Source: Anaerolineaceae bacterium UBA3924
GTDB lineage: Bacteria > Chloroflexota > Anaerolineae > Anaerolineales > Anaerolineaceae
NCBI GenBank assembly: GCA_002385985.1
Contig: DGEO01000032.1
Span: 11,636 to 24,973, forward strand
DNA: 13,338 nucleotides
Direction of reading: 5' to 3'
Below, piece after piece: positions 1 to 7,539 of the stretch. The notes under the pieces are model-generated. The model searched no databases, was not told where the DNA came from, and saw only the letters and a list, made by a program, of their open reading frames with translations. The translations under genes were made by a program, and so were the position numbers. Every line of letters begins with the position of its first letter. Positions within the stretch are counted from its first letter, which is position 1.

Positions 1-107
1 CAGTAAGAAGATCCTTCCTCTCGATACCTTGACTATGCGCATTTAATCAAGTCCGGTGACGGTTTCGAAATCATCCGGCTCCTGCCCGCGCCGCCGGCCC
101 GCTGATC

Positions 108-116
108 TGGTAAAAT
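108..116 (+). promoter_or_regulatory. Possible extended -10 promoter for the first gene
   Basis: TGG-TAAAAT (TG at 108-109, hexamer 111-116) resembles an extended -10 element. No good -35 hexamer lies 16-18 bases upstream. It would give a leader of about 115 bases before the ATG at 241. Nothing else in 1-240 looks like a gene; a nine-codon ATG frame at 153 is not convincing. Confidence 0.3.
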
Positions 117-240
117 GAGAGCAGGCCGGTCTACTTTCAGGGTAATCCCCCGATGAACCCGGCACACTCCCCGACGCCTTGATCCTGGCCAACCGCAAGA
201 CAGGCCCTCACGATCGCCCGCACCGCCGTTATCGACTGAA

Positions 241-942
241 ATGCGCAAACTCACCCTGATTCTCACCGTGGTCGCGTTCTTCAGCTGCCTGGCTGTGGGC
301 CTGTATTTGTCCAGCTCCGTCTCCGGCCAGAGTCCTTTCCCCACCCGGCCCCGTCCCACCGAAACCAGCACCGTACCGGCGCCCATCACTGGCCAGCAGA
401 AAATCCTGCTCGTCCACGTAGACCGGCTGACCGCCGGTCAGCCGGAACTGCTCAGCGCCTGGGGCGTGTTCATTTCACCTCGCGAGCCGGCCGGGGTGAT
501 GTTCGTGCCGCTGTACCCCGCCCCAACCGGTTCGGCCAGCCGTGACCTGCAGAAACGCTTCTCTCTGAACGAGAACCTGGCGGTCGCTGACGCCTTTTAT
601 CGCCAGATCGAACAGCAGTACACCATAACCATCGACAACACCATACTGATTGATGACCGCGGCATGCAGGCGCTGTCTGCCTGGCTGGCCGCTCAGGCGC
701 AGCCTGGCGAGGAGACCAATCCCCCCGCGGAAACGCTTCCGCAGGCCGAAGCAGCGCTCTGGCGGCAGCTGTGCCGGCATGTCGGCCCGGCTGAAGTGGA
801 GGAAACCGCGCCGTTCGAGTGGCGCTCGCTGTTCCCCGACCATGCCCACACCGACATGCCCTTCCAGACTGCCATCACCACCTGGGAGAACCTGGAATCC
901 GGGGTGGGAAAGGTGACCTGCGAAGTTTTCGACACGCCCTGA
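241..942 (+). CDS. Exported protein, degenerate LytR-CpsA-Psr-like
   Basis: 233 residues. Residues 1-30 (MRKL, then a hydrophobic stretch and SVSGQS) form a signal peptide or N-terminal anchor, so the rest is probably outside the membrane. A Pro/Thr-rich linker (about 33-50) precedes a domain beginning KILLVHVDRL, which resembles the first strand of LytR-CpsA-Psr (LCP) glycopolymer transferases. A later stretch (SLNENLAVADAFYRQIEQQY, about residues 115-134) is like the LCP region after the catalytic Arg loop. The usual LCP Asp/Arg residues that bind pyrophosphate are not evident and the domain is short, so enzymatic activity is doubtful. The start is fixed by the signal peptide and by an in-frame stop at 154-156 with no other start between. 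No clear ribosome binding site precedes the ATG. Coding is well supported; the family assignment is tentative. Confidence 0.6.
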   Translation: MRKLTLILTVVAFFSCLAVGLYLSSSVSGQSPFPTRPRPTETSTVPAPITGQQKILLVHVDRLTAGQPELLSAWGVFISPREPAGVMFVPLYPAPTGSASRDLQKRFSLNENLAVADAFYRQIEQQYTITIDNTILIDDRGMQALSAWLAAQAQPGEETNPPAETLPQAEAALWRQLCRHVGPAEVEETAPFEWRSLFPDHAHTDMPFQTAITTWENLESGVGKVTCEVFDTP

Positions 943-955
943 CCGCCCTGTTTTT

Positions 956-984
956 AGACCAGCCGTGAGCCAGTACCCTGGTCT
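956..984 (+). repeat. Inverted repeat after the first gene
   Basis: AGACCAG (956-962) and CTGGTCT (978-984) are perfect 7-base arms around a 15-base loop, just after the stop at 940-942. There is no T-run downstream, so it is not a canonical intrinsic terminator for the plus strand; a run of five T lies on its 5' side instead. It may slow or end transcription of the first gene or protect its 3' end. Confidence 0.4.
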
Positions 985-1015
985 CGAACCTCATTGTCCA
1001 GGTTCGATATACAAT
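984..1015 (+). promoter_or_regulatory. Palindromic operator candidate with -10 box
   Basis: TCGAACCT (984-991) and AGGTTCGA (1000-1007) are perfect 8-base arms with an 8-base spacer. Immediately after comes TATACAAT, giving a -10 hexamer TACAAT at 1010-1015. The palindrome therefore covers where the -35 region would lie, the usual position for a repressor or activator site. Transcription would begin near 1022, leaving a leader of about 26 bases before the ATG at 1048. No convincing -35 hexamer is seen. The regulator is unknown. Confidence 0.45.
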
Positions 1016-1047
1016 GGAGACATTCTGTAACGGTTCTATGCCAGTCC

Positions 1048-4000
1048 ATGCGTGAAGTCCCCCTGCCGGCCCATTCCGTAACAACTGAACAAAACCTGCC
1101 GCCCGCCCGCCAGGTGATCCCCACCCGGCAGGTGCTGGTGCGCGCGCTGCGCGGCCTGGGCAGCGCCCTGCTGACCCTGCTGATGATCGCCTACCTGACG
1201 CTTTTCGGCCTGATCATGGCTGAGCGCGGCCGCGAGCGGCTGCCTGCCGAGCCGGTCACCGCCGCCGTGCAGGCGCTCCAGCGAGTCGGGGAGTACATTT
1301 TCGCCCACCCTGACACGTATTACTGGCACAATCACCACCAGCCGGCCTTTGAACTGGTCCGAACCACCCTGGGAAACAGCGCCGGGCTGCTTCTCACCGC
1401 CATGCTGATCGCCGTGATCCTCGGGATCGGGCTGGGCACCGCGGCAGCCCTCTCAAAAGGAAAAGGCAGCCCGATCTTCGTGCTCAGCCTCTCGATCCTG
1501 GGCATGTCCACTCCCAGCTTCCTGTTCGGCATGCTGGTGTGGATCGCCAACATCACCATCATCCATCGCGGGCTGGGCCTGACCGCCCTGCCGCAAACCG
1601 GTTTCGGCTGGGACACCCACCTGATCATGCCTGCCCTGGTGCTGGCCGCCCGCCCGCTGGCGCAAATTGCCCAGATCACTTATGTCTCCCTCACCGACGT
1701 GCTCGGGCAGGACTTCATTCGCACCGCCCGTGCCAAGGGTGTCGGGCACTGGCGGCTGCATTTCCGCCACGCCTTCCGCAATGTCCTCATCCCGGTGCTG
1801 ACCACGGTGGGCACCTCGCTTCGCTACTCGCTGGCCAGCCTGCCGGTGGTGGAAACCTTCTTTCACTGGCCCGGCGTCGGCATCACCCTGCTGGAGGCCA
1901 TCGACGCCGGCCTGTCAACCCTGATTACCGACCTGATCCTCGGCTTGGGCCTGTTCTTCCTGGTGTTCAACCTGCTGATTGACCTGCTGTACCCCTGGAT
2001 CGACCCGCAGCTGCGCAGCCAGGAGAACCGCAGCCAGCTGGTCGAGCGGTTCAGCCTGCGGGAGACGCTCAACGGTATGAGAGAATCCCTGTCCGCGCTG
2101 ATCCGCTGGCGCCGCCGGACAGCTGCACCCGCTCAGGCATCCACTACCCGGGTGAATACGCCTGCATCCGACCCGGCAGAAGCCCGATCTGAAGTCCCCG
2201 CCGCATCCCGCAGCCGCTCCCTGCGCCGGGGACTGTCGCTGCTGGCATCCAACCCTGCCTTCACCATCGGCCTGGTGCTGGTGTCCGGCCTGGTCTTCCT
2301 GACCCTGTTCGGCTCCAGCCTGACCCCGAACAACCCCTTCCAGATTCACGGCGTCACCAGGGTGGACGGGGTCTACGCCGCCCCGCCCTTCAAGCCCTCC
2401 TCGATGTTTGCCTGGGGCACCGACCACATCGGCCGCGATGTCCAGGCCTTTGTTCTGGCCGGCGCCCGGCAGACACTACTGCTGGCCTTTATCACCATGC
2501 TGGCCCGCCTGGCGCTCGGTTCCCTCCTGGGGTTGATGGCCGGCTGGTGGCAGCACTCACGCATTGACCGCCTGGTGACCCGCCTGATGGACGTCTGGGC
2601 GGCCTTCCCCCTGACTCTGTTCGCCATGATCCTGATCCAGGCGCTGGGCATCCAGCAGGGCACCTGGGTGTTCGTGACCGCCCTCTGCGTGGTCGGCTGG
2701 GGTGAAGTGGCCCAGTTCGTCCGTTCGCAGACCCTGCGAATCAAGCCCCAGCTGTACATTGAAGCCGCGCGGGCACTGGGGGCCAGTCCGCTGCACATGC
2801 TGGCCCGCCAGGTGCTCCCCAACCTGCTCCCGTCGCTGCTGGTGATCGCCTCGCTGGAGATGGGAGGCATCCTTATGCTGCTGGCCGAACTGGGCTACCT
2901 GAACATTTTCCTCGGCGGCGGTTACCGCATGGAGTTGATCGTCAATCAGGTGGTGCACTTCTCCGACGTGCCCGAATGGGGCGCCATGCTGGCCAACATT
3001 CGGGAATGGTGGCGCTCCTATCCCTGGATGGCCTGGTACCCGGCCGCCGCCTTCTTCCTGGCAATTTTCAGCTTCAACCTGTTCGGCGAGGGACTGCGGC
3101 GCTTCATCGAAGACAGCCGCCTGAATTTCAGCCGCCTGTTCAACCGCTATACGCTGATTGGCGCGCTGGTGGCTGCCGCAGTTTTCACCATCGCCTGGCG
3201 CAGCGGCACGCCGATCAACCAGTACCGCTCGCAGGCGCAGAACTTCGTCACCGCGAATGCGCTGGTAGACATCGAGGTGCTCAGCTCGCCGGCTTTCGGC
3301 GGGCGGGAAACCGGCCACCCATCGACGCGCGCTGTGGCGGAATATATTGCCCGGCGCATGGCCGAAGTTGGCCTGTTCCCTGGCTTCACGAAAGACGAGT
3401 TCATCCAGGAGATCCCCAAGGTCCGCTCGCAGATGGTGGACCTGCCCTACATGCGCATCCCTGGCCCGGACGGTGAGATGCAGTCGCTGGTCTACCACCG
3501 GGACTTTGTCGAGAGCGTGGATCCCTGGCGGATCGGCGGGGATGCCGCCGCGGAGACCATCGGACTCGCCATCGGCCCGCCGGGCGAAGACAGCAAGGTG
3601 TATGCCCGGGCGCTCAGCGCTGCGCCGATCCTGGACCGGGTGGTCATTGTCCGCGCAGAAGATGCCCACCTGGTGCCTGACGGCCTGGTGGCCGGGATCA
3701 TTATCATTGAGGACGGCCCCTACGCCATCCAGAAAAAGTTCTTCCCGCTGACCACCATCTATCGCGATTTCACCACCTCCAAACCCATGGTGATGGTGAC
3801 TCGGGAAGTTGCTGACCGCCTCCTGCAGCGCTCCAACAGCAGCGTGGCCGAGCTGGAAGCCGCTGCCGACCGGTTGAAAGTCGGAGAAATCCACATAACC
3901 GAGCCTGGCGGCCCGGTGGAGTTTGGCAATCACTTCGCTCCCTTTCAGGAGAACATCAATTTCAACGTGATCGGCCTGCTGCCCGGCACCGGAGCCAACA

Positions 4001-4626
4001 CACCCAGCTCCACACCGGGGGTGATGATGGACCGCAAAGCCATCGTGTTGGCAGCCCATTTTGACGGCGTTGGCACCAGCCCGGATGGGACGCTTTATCC
4101 AGGCGCCAATGACAACGCCTCCGGTGTGGCGGCCATGCTCGAAATCGCCCGGGTGCTGCGCGAAGGGCCGTACGAGCCGAAGAAAACCATCATCTTCGTC
4201 GCCTGGTCCGGGGCGGAGCGCCTGGAACAGCTCAGCCTGATCGATATGCTCAACGCCAGCCGCCAGTTGAGCATATACGATATCGAGGCCGTCATCGAGC
4301 TGAGCGGCATCGGCGCCGGCACTTCGGACAAGATCGCCATCGGCGAAAACAGCAGCTACCGGCTCATCCGCCTGTTCCAGTCTGCTGCCGGCAAGATGGG
4401 CGCCAGCACCACCACGCGCGGGCGCGGCCCGCACTACGGCCTGCCGCTCGCCCGACTGGCCATAGACCGCCAGGTGCCCAGCCTGTACATCAGCTGGGAT
4501 GGTTCCGATCTTCTCGCCCACACTCCGCTGGACAGCCCGGACAACATCGACCCGCTGAAGCTGCAGCGCTCCGGCGAATCCACGCTGCTGACTCTGCTCA
4601 CCCTCAGCCGCGAAATCACATATTAA
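1048..4626 (+). CDS. ABC permease-permease-M28 peptidase fusion
   Basis: 1192 residues in one uninterrupted frame. The first part (about 37-340) is a DppB/OppB-like permease with an EAA-loop motif (DFIRTARAKG, residues 222-231). An Ala/Pro/Ser-rich linker (about 355-392) leads to a DppC/OppC-like permease (about 400-690) with the typical GTDHIGRDV (457-465) and EAA motif YIEAARALG (from 570). An extra membrane segment (about 702-720) then places an M28-family peptidase region with a PA-like insert (about 742-1190) outside the cell. Metal-site residues seen are H1004 and D1006, bridging D1022, E1057 and H1158. The second Glu of the usual EE pair is R1058, and the usual Asp of NLDM is S1086, so zinc binding is probably impaired. 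No ATPase or binding-protein gene is nearby. A TTG at 994 would add 18 residues but lies inside the palindrome, so ATG 1048 is preferred. Likely role: import of peptides or other substrates, with the domain acting as hydrolase or binding module. Confidence 0.9.
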   Translation: MREVPLPAHSVTTEQNLPPARQVIPTRQVLVRALRGLGSALLTLLMIAYLTLFGLIMAERGRERLPAEPVTAAVQALQRVGEYIFAHPDTYYWHNHHQPAFELVRTTLGNSAGLLLTAMLIAVILGIGLGTAAALSKGKGSPIFVLSLSILGMSTPSFLFGMLVWIANITIIHRGLGLTALPQTGFGWDTHLIMPALVLAARPLAQIAQITYVSLTDVLGQDFIRTARAKGVGHWRLHFRHAFRNVLIPVLTTVGTSLRYSLASLPVVETFFHWPGVGITLLEAIDAGLSTLITDLILGLGLFFLVFNLLIDLLYPWIDPQLRSQENRSQLVERFSLRETLNGMRESLSALIRWRRRTAAPAQASTTRVNTPASDPAEARSEVPAASRSRSLRRGLSLLASNPAFTIGLVLVSGLVFLTLFGSSLTPNNPFQIHGVTRVDGVYAAPPFKPSSMFAWGTDHIGRDVQAFVLAGARQTLLLAFITMLARLALGSLLGLMAGWWQHSRIDRLVTRLMDVWAAFPLTLFAMILIQALGIQQGTWVFVTALCVVGWGEVAQFVRSQTLRIKPQLYIEAARALGASPLHMLARQVLPNLLPSLLVIASLEMGGILMLLAELGYLNIFLGGGYRMELIVNQVVHFSDVPEWGAMLANIREWWRSYPWMAWYPAAAFFLAIFSFNLFGEGLRRFIEDSRLNFSRLFNRYTLIGALVAAAVFTIAWRSGTPINQYRSQAQNFVTANALVDIEVLSSPAFGGRETGHPSTRAVAEYIARRMAEVGLFPGFTKDEFIQEIPKVRSQMVDLPYMRIPGPDGEMQSLVYHRDFVESVDPWRIGGDAAAETIGLAIGPPGEDSKVYARALSAAPILDRVVIVRAEDAHLVPDGLVAGIIIIEDGPYAIQKKFFPLTTIYRDFTTSKPMVMVTREVADRLLQRSNSSVAELEAAADRLKVGEIHITEPGGPVEFGNHFAPFQENINFNVIGLLPGTGANTPSSTPGVMMDRKAIVLAAHFDGVGTSPDGTLYPGANDNASGVAAMLEIARVLREGPYEPKKTIIFVAWSGAERLEQLSLIDMLNASRQLSIYDIEAVIELSGIGAGTSDKIAIGENSSYRLIRLFQSAAGKMGASTTTRGRGPHYGLPLARLAIDRQVPSLYISWDGSDLLAHTPLDSPDNIDPLKLQRSGESTLLTLLTLSREITY

Positions 4627-4633
4627 TCGGGTA

Positions 4634-4667
4634 TATAATCTACTCATACTGCCCGGATGGGAAGGAG
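4634..4667 (+). promoter_or_regulatory. Promoter -10 and ribosome binding site for the SlyD-like gene
   Basis: A consensus TATAAT (4634-4639) lies just after the stop of the permease fusion. GAAGGAG (4661-4667) is a strong Shine-Dalgarno 9 bases before the ATG at 4677. The -35 region is weak. This suggests the isomerase gene can be transcribed on its own. Confidence 0.5.
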
Positions 4668-4676
4668 TGTGTCAAG

Positions 4677-5276
4677 ATGGGAGAAAATAAGCCCATGATC
4701 GTGGCTGACAATGTGGTGGTGAGTCTGGACTATACCCTGATGGTGGACAATCAGGTCATAGACAGTTCTCGCGATACGGAACCCATCGAGTTTCTGCAGG
4801 GGTATGGAAACATCATCCCCGGTCTGGAGCGCGAGCTGTACGGGATGAAGCCTGGTGAGAGCAAGTCAATCGAGGTGCTCCCCAAGGACGGATACGGGGA
4901 ACGCGACCCGGAGGCGGTCATCGACATCCCGCGTATCGAGTTTCCGGAAGACATCCCCCTGCAGGAAGGCCTTGAACTGCAGATGCAGAATGTGGACGGG
5001 GATGTACTTAACGCCGTCATCCTGGAGGTCAACGGGGACAATGTGAAGCTGGACTTCAACCATCCCCTGGCCGGCCGCTCGCTGCTTTTCGACGTCACCG
5101 TGGTTGCGCTGCGGGAAGCCACTCAGGAAGAGCTGGAGCACGGTCACGTACACAGCGGCGATGAAGACGAGGAGTTTGAGTTCTCCTACGGCGAAGAGGA
5201 GTTCCTCGGAGACATCGATGAGGATGAGACCGACGAGGACGACCTGCTCCCCAGTTCGCCAAACGGATCGCTGTAG
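4677..5276 (+). CDS. slyD: SlyD-like FKBP peptidyl-prolyl isomerase
   Basis: 199 residues, cytoplasmic. Residues 8-75 and about 125-150 form the split FKBP domain (DYTLMVDNQVIDSS, then FLQGYGNIIPGLE), and about 76-122 form the inserted IF chaperone flap, as in SlyD. The signature NHPLAG at 128-133 and the following EATQEELEHGHVH stretch are typical of the family. It is expected to catalyse cis-trans isomerisation of prolyl bonds and to bind unfolded chains. The C-terminus (about 160-191) is an acidic Asp/Glu-rich tail. It has only a few His (HGHVH at 155-159), unlike the His/Cys-rich nickel-binding tail of E. coli SlyD, so a role in metal delivery is less likely. The start is chosen by the good ribosome binding site; an in-frame ATG at 4695 is the alternative. 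Confidence 0.9.
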   Translation: MGENKPMIVADNVVVSLDYTLMVDNQVIDSSRDTEPIEFLQGYGNIIPGLERELYGMKPGESKSIEVLPKDGYGERDPEAVIDIPRIEFPEDIPLQEGLELQMQNVDGDVLNAVILEVNGDNVKLDFNHPLAGRSLLFDVTVVALREATQEELEHGHVHSGDEDEEFEFSYGEEEFLGDIDEDETDEDDLLPSSPNGSL

Positions 5277-5300
5277 AAAGCGCTGAACCTATCTGTCCAC

Positions 5301-5325
5301 GGGACCGGCAGTCCATGCCGGTTCC
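5301..5325 (+). repeat. Strong hairpin between slyD-like and moxR-like genes
   Basis: Positions 5301-5310 pair with 5316-5325 (10 base pairs with one G-T wobble, core ACCGGC/GCCGGT) around a 5-base loop. There is no T-run behind it, so it is at best a weak or Rho-assisted terminator, or a stabilising mRNA hairpin separating the two transcription units. Confidence 0.45.
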
Positions 5326-5351
5326 GGCCTGTTCATCATCCGAAGGAAAGA

Positions 5352-5375
5352 ATGATGAAGAGAGTCTGGCAGTAA
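5352..5375 (+). CDS. Possible seven-residue leader peptide MMKRVWQ
   Basis: AAGGA (5343-5347) precedes ATG ATG at 5352, opening a seven-codon frame (MMKRVWQ) whose TAA (5373-5375) abuts the ATG of the MoxR gene in the same frame. The better ribosome binding site belongs to this small frame, so it may couple translation to the next gene. It may equally be chance; no codon run suggesting attenuation is present. Confidence 0.2.
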   Translation: MMKRVWQ

Positions 5376-6332
5376 ATGGCGACCATGGACCGCCTGGCTG
5401 ATTTCGTCGACCGGATCACCCGAAACATCGGTCGTGTCATCGTCGGCAACCGCGAAGGCATCGAGCTGCTGCTCGTCGCCCTGCTGACCGAAGGTCACGT
5501 CCTGCTGGAGGATGTCCCCGGAATCGGCAAAACCATGCTGGCCCGGTCACTGGCCGTCAGCCTGGGCGGCCAGTTCAAGCGGCTGCAGTGCACCCCTGAC
5601 CTGCTGCCCAACGACGTCACCGGGGTGTCGATCTTCAACCAGAAGACCCTGGAGTTTGAGTTCCGCCCCGGACCGATCTTCGTGAACATCCTGCTGGCAG
5701 ACGAGATCAACCGCGCCACGCCGCGCACCCAGGCCGCCCTGCTGGAAGCCATGCAGGAACAGCAGGTGACCGTTGACGGGGTCACCCATCCCCTGCCGCG
5801 CCCGTTTTTCGTCATCGCCACCCAGAACCCGATCGAGTTCGAGGGTACTTTCCCCCTGCCCGAAGCCCAGCTGGACCGCTTCCTGCTGCGGCTTTCGCTG
5901 GGCTACCCCAGCATGGAGGACGAGCGCCAGATCCTGGTGACCTTGATGCAGGACCATCCCATCAACCGGCTGCAGCCTGTGGCCACCCCGGAGGAGGTGC
6001 TCGCCCTCCAGCCGGTCGTCTGGAACACGCATGTGGATGTCACCCTGCAGGACTACATCCTCAACCTGGTTACGGCTACGCGAAAACACCCGGACCTGCT
6101 GCTTGGCGCATCCCCCCGCGCCAGCCTGGCCCTGATGAAAGCCGCCAAGGCGCTGGCGGCCATTCGCGGGCGCGAGTACGTCCTGCCCGAAGACCTGAAG
6201 TACCTGGCCAAACCGGTTCTGGCCCACCGCCTCATCCTCCGCCCGGAATCCGAGCTGCGCGGCAAGACCGCTCACCTGGTTCTGGAAGAAGTCCTTGATT
6301 CTGCACCGCTGACCCTCGAAAGCAAGGCCTGA
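5376..6332 (+). CDS. MoxR-family AAA+ ATPase
   Basis: 318 residues, the normal MoxR length, cytoplasmic. The Walker A is EDVPGIGKT (residues 45-53), the Walker B LLADEINR (106-113, catalytic D109 E110), and sensor 1 is the ATQN run ending at N151. The family stretch NPIEFEGTFPLPEAQLDRF follows, with a C-terminal lid containing SPRA and EDLKYLAKPVLAHRL. MoxR ATPases act as chaperones that remodel or insert cofactors into partner proteins, often ones with a von Willebrand A fold such as the DUF58 protein encoded next. The stop is 25 bases before that gene, so they are co-transcribed. A second in-frame ATG at 5385 is possible; neither has a strong ribosome binding site of its own. Family assignment is secure; the client is not known. 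Confidence 0.93.
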   Translation: MATMDRLADFVDRITRNIGRVIVGNREGIELLLVALLTEGHVLLEDVPGIGKTMLARSLAVSLGGQFKRLQCTPDLLPNDVTGVSIFNQKTLEFEFRPGPIFVNILLADEINRATPRTQAALLEAMQEQQVTVDGVTHPLPRPFFVIATQNPIEFEGTFPLPEAQLDRFLLRLSLGYPSMEDERQILVTLMQDHPINRLQPVATPEEVLALQPVVWNTHVDVTLQDYILNLVTATRKHPDLLLGASPRASLALMKAAKALAAIRGREYVLPEDLKYLAKPVLAHRLILRPESELRGKTAHLVLEEVLDSAPLTLESKA

Positions 6333-6357
6333 ACGCCGCAGGGCTGGTTCAGCAGCC

Positions 6358-7539
6358 ATGACCAGCTTTATCCCGCTTTTCCTGGTCCTGTTTCTGGTGG
6401 CGGCCGCCCTGCGCCAGACCAGCGTCATGACCGTGCTCTACCTGGTAGCCGGGCTGTACATCGCCGGCCGATGGATCAGCGTTCGCTCAATCCACAACGT
6501 TCAGGCCCGCAGGGTTATTAACAGCCGGGCATTTCTCAACCAGACCATCCCGGTAATTCTGGTGCTAAAGAACCGGGGCCTGCTCCCGCTGATCTGGCTG
6601 CGCCTGCACGAGAGCTTGCCTGTCGGGATGATCTCTCCCAACTTCTTCCAGCGCGTGACCTCGCTGGGTTCCAAAGCCAGCCGGCAGTTTGACTACCGGC
6701 TGCATGCCTACAAGCGCGGCTTTTACGAAGTCGGCCCGCTTTTCCTCTCCAACGGGGACCTGCTGGGCCTGAGTGAGGAAAACCAGATCGAGGTGCCCTG
6801 CGAGCCGCTGATTGTCTATCCGCAAATCGTGCCCATCCTTTCACTGGGCGTTCCCTCACAGGCTCCCTATGGCAAGATCCGCTCAGCCAATCCCATCTTT
6901 GAAGATCCCAGCCGCGTCATGGGCAAGCGGGACTACACCCGCGGCGATTCGCTGCGCCGTATCGACTGGAAGGCCTCCGCCGCCTACGGCGGACTGCTGG
7001 TAAAGCAGTTTGAGCCGTCCATCACCCTGGAGACCAACCTGTATCTCAACCTGGACAGCCAGGATTACCCGGTCCGCCGGCGGATCGACCTGACCGAGCT
7101 GGCCATTGTCACCGCGGCGTCCATCTCCAGCTGGGCCATCCGGCAGAAGCACGCCCTTGGCCTGGTGACCAACGGGGCCGATCCCCTCAGGGATAATGCC
7201 ACCCCGGACAGCATCCCTGCGCACAAAGGGATGGCGCACCTCACCCGTGTGCTGGACCTGCTGGCACGGGTGGAGGTCAGCAGCGGGGAGCCGATCCTGC
7301 CCCTGATCGCCCGCTTCAGCCCCTCGCACAACTGGGGAGCCACAGTCGTCCTGATCACCGGCCGGGTGGATGATCCGCTGATCGAAACGCTGCTTCCCCT
7401 GCGCCGCCGCGGGCTGAACCCGGTGGTCATCCCGATCGGCCCGATCCTCAACTTGCACGAGATCAAGCGTCGGGCGGAGTACTTCGGTTTTGCCGTCTAT
7501 CCTGTGCAGTCCTGGCACGACCTGGAAACCTGGCGATGA
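6358..7539 (+). CDS. DUF58 family membrane-anchored protein
   Basis: 393 residues. Two hydrophobic segments (about 4-20 and 22-38) anchor the N-terminus. A beta-rich middle follows, then the DUF58 signature GKRDYTRGDSLRRIDW (189-204), LLVKQFEP and a strand LYLNLDS that begins a von Willebrand A-like domain. The MIDAS-type DxSxS is only partial (LDSQD). These proteins are regularly encoded after MoxR and are thought to be its partners in a cell-envelope function; the reaction is unknown. The stop overlaps the ATG of the next gene by 4 bases (ATGA at 7536-7539), so the two are translationally coupled. Confidence 0.88.
   Translation: MTSFIPLFLVLFLVAAALRQTSVMTVLYLVAGLYIAGRWISVRSIHNVQARRVINSRAFLNQTIPVILVLKNRGLLPLIWLRLHESLPVGMISPNFFQRVTSLGSKASRQFDYRLHAYKRGFYEVGPLFLSNGDLLGLSEENQIEVPCEPLIVYPQIVPILSLGVPSQAPYGKIRSANPIFEDPSRVMGKRDYTRGDSLRRIDWKASAAYGGLLVKQFEPSITLETNLYLNLDSQDYPVRRRIDLTELAIVTAASISSWAIRQKHALGLVTNGADPLRDNATPDSIPAHKGMAHLTRVLDLLARVEVSSGEPILPLIARFSPSHNWGATVVLITGRVDDPLIETLLPLRRRGLNPVVIPIGPILNLHEIKRRAEYFGFAVYPVQSWHDLETWR

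Noticed and set aside
994..1047. TTG start adding 18 residues to the permease fusion
   Set aside because: It lies within the palindrome and upstream of the predicted transcript start; the added residues are not like a permease N-terminus.
2557..4647. 696-residue minus-strand ORF
   Set aside because: Antisense to the permease-peptidase fusion, with His/Gln/Gly/Ala-rich low-complexity composition typical of a shadow frame in GC-rich DNA.
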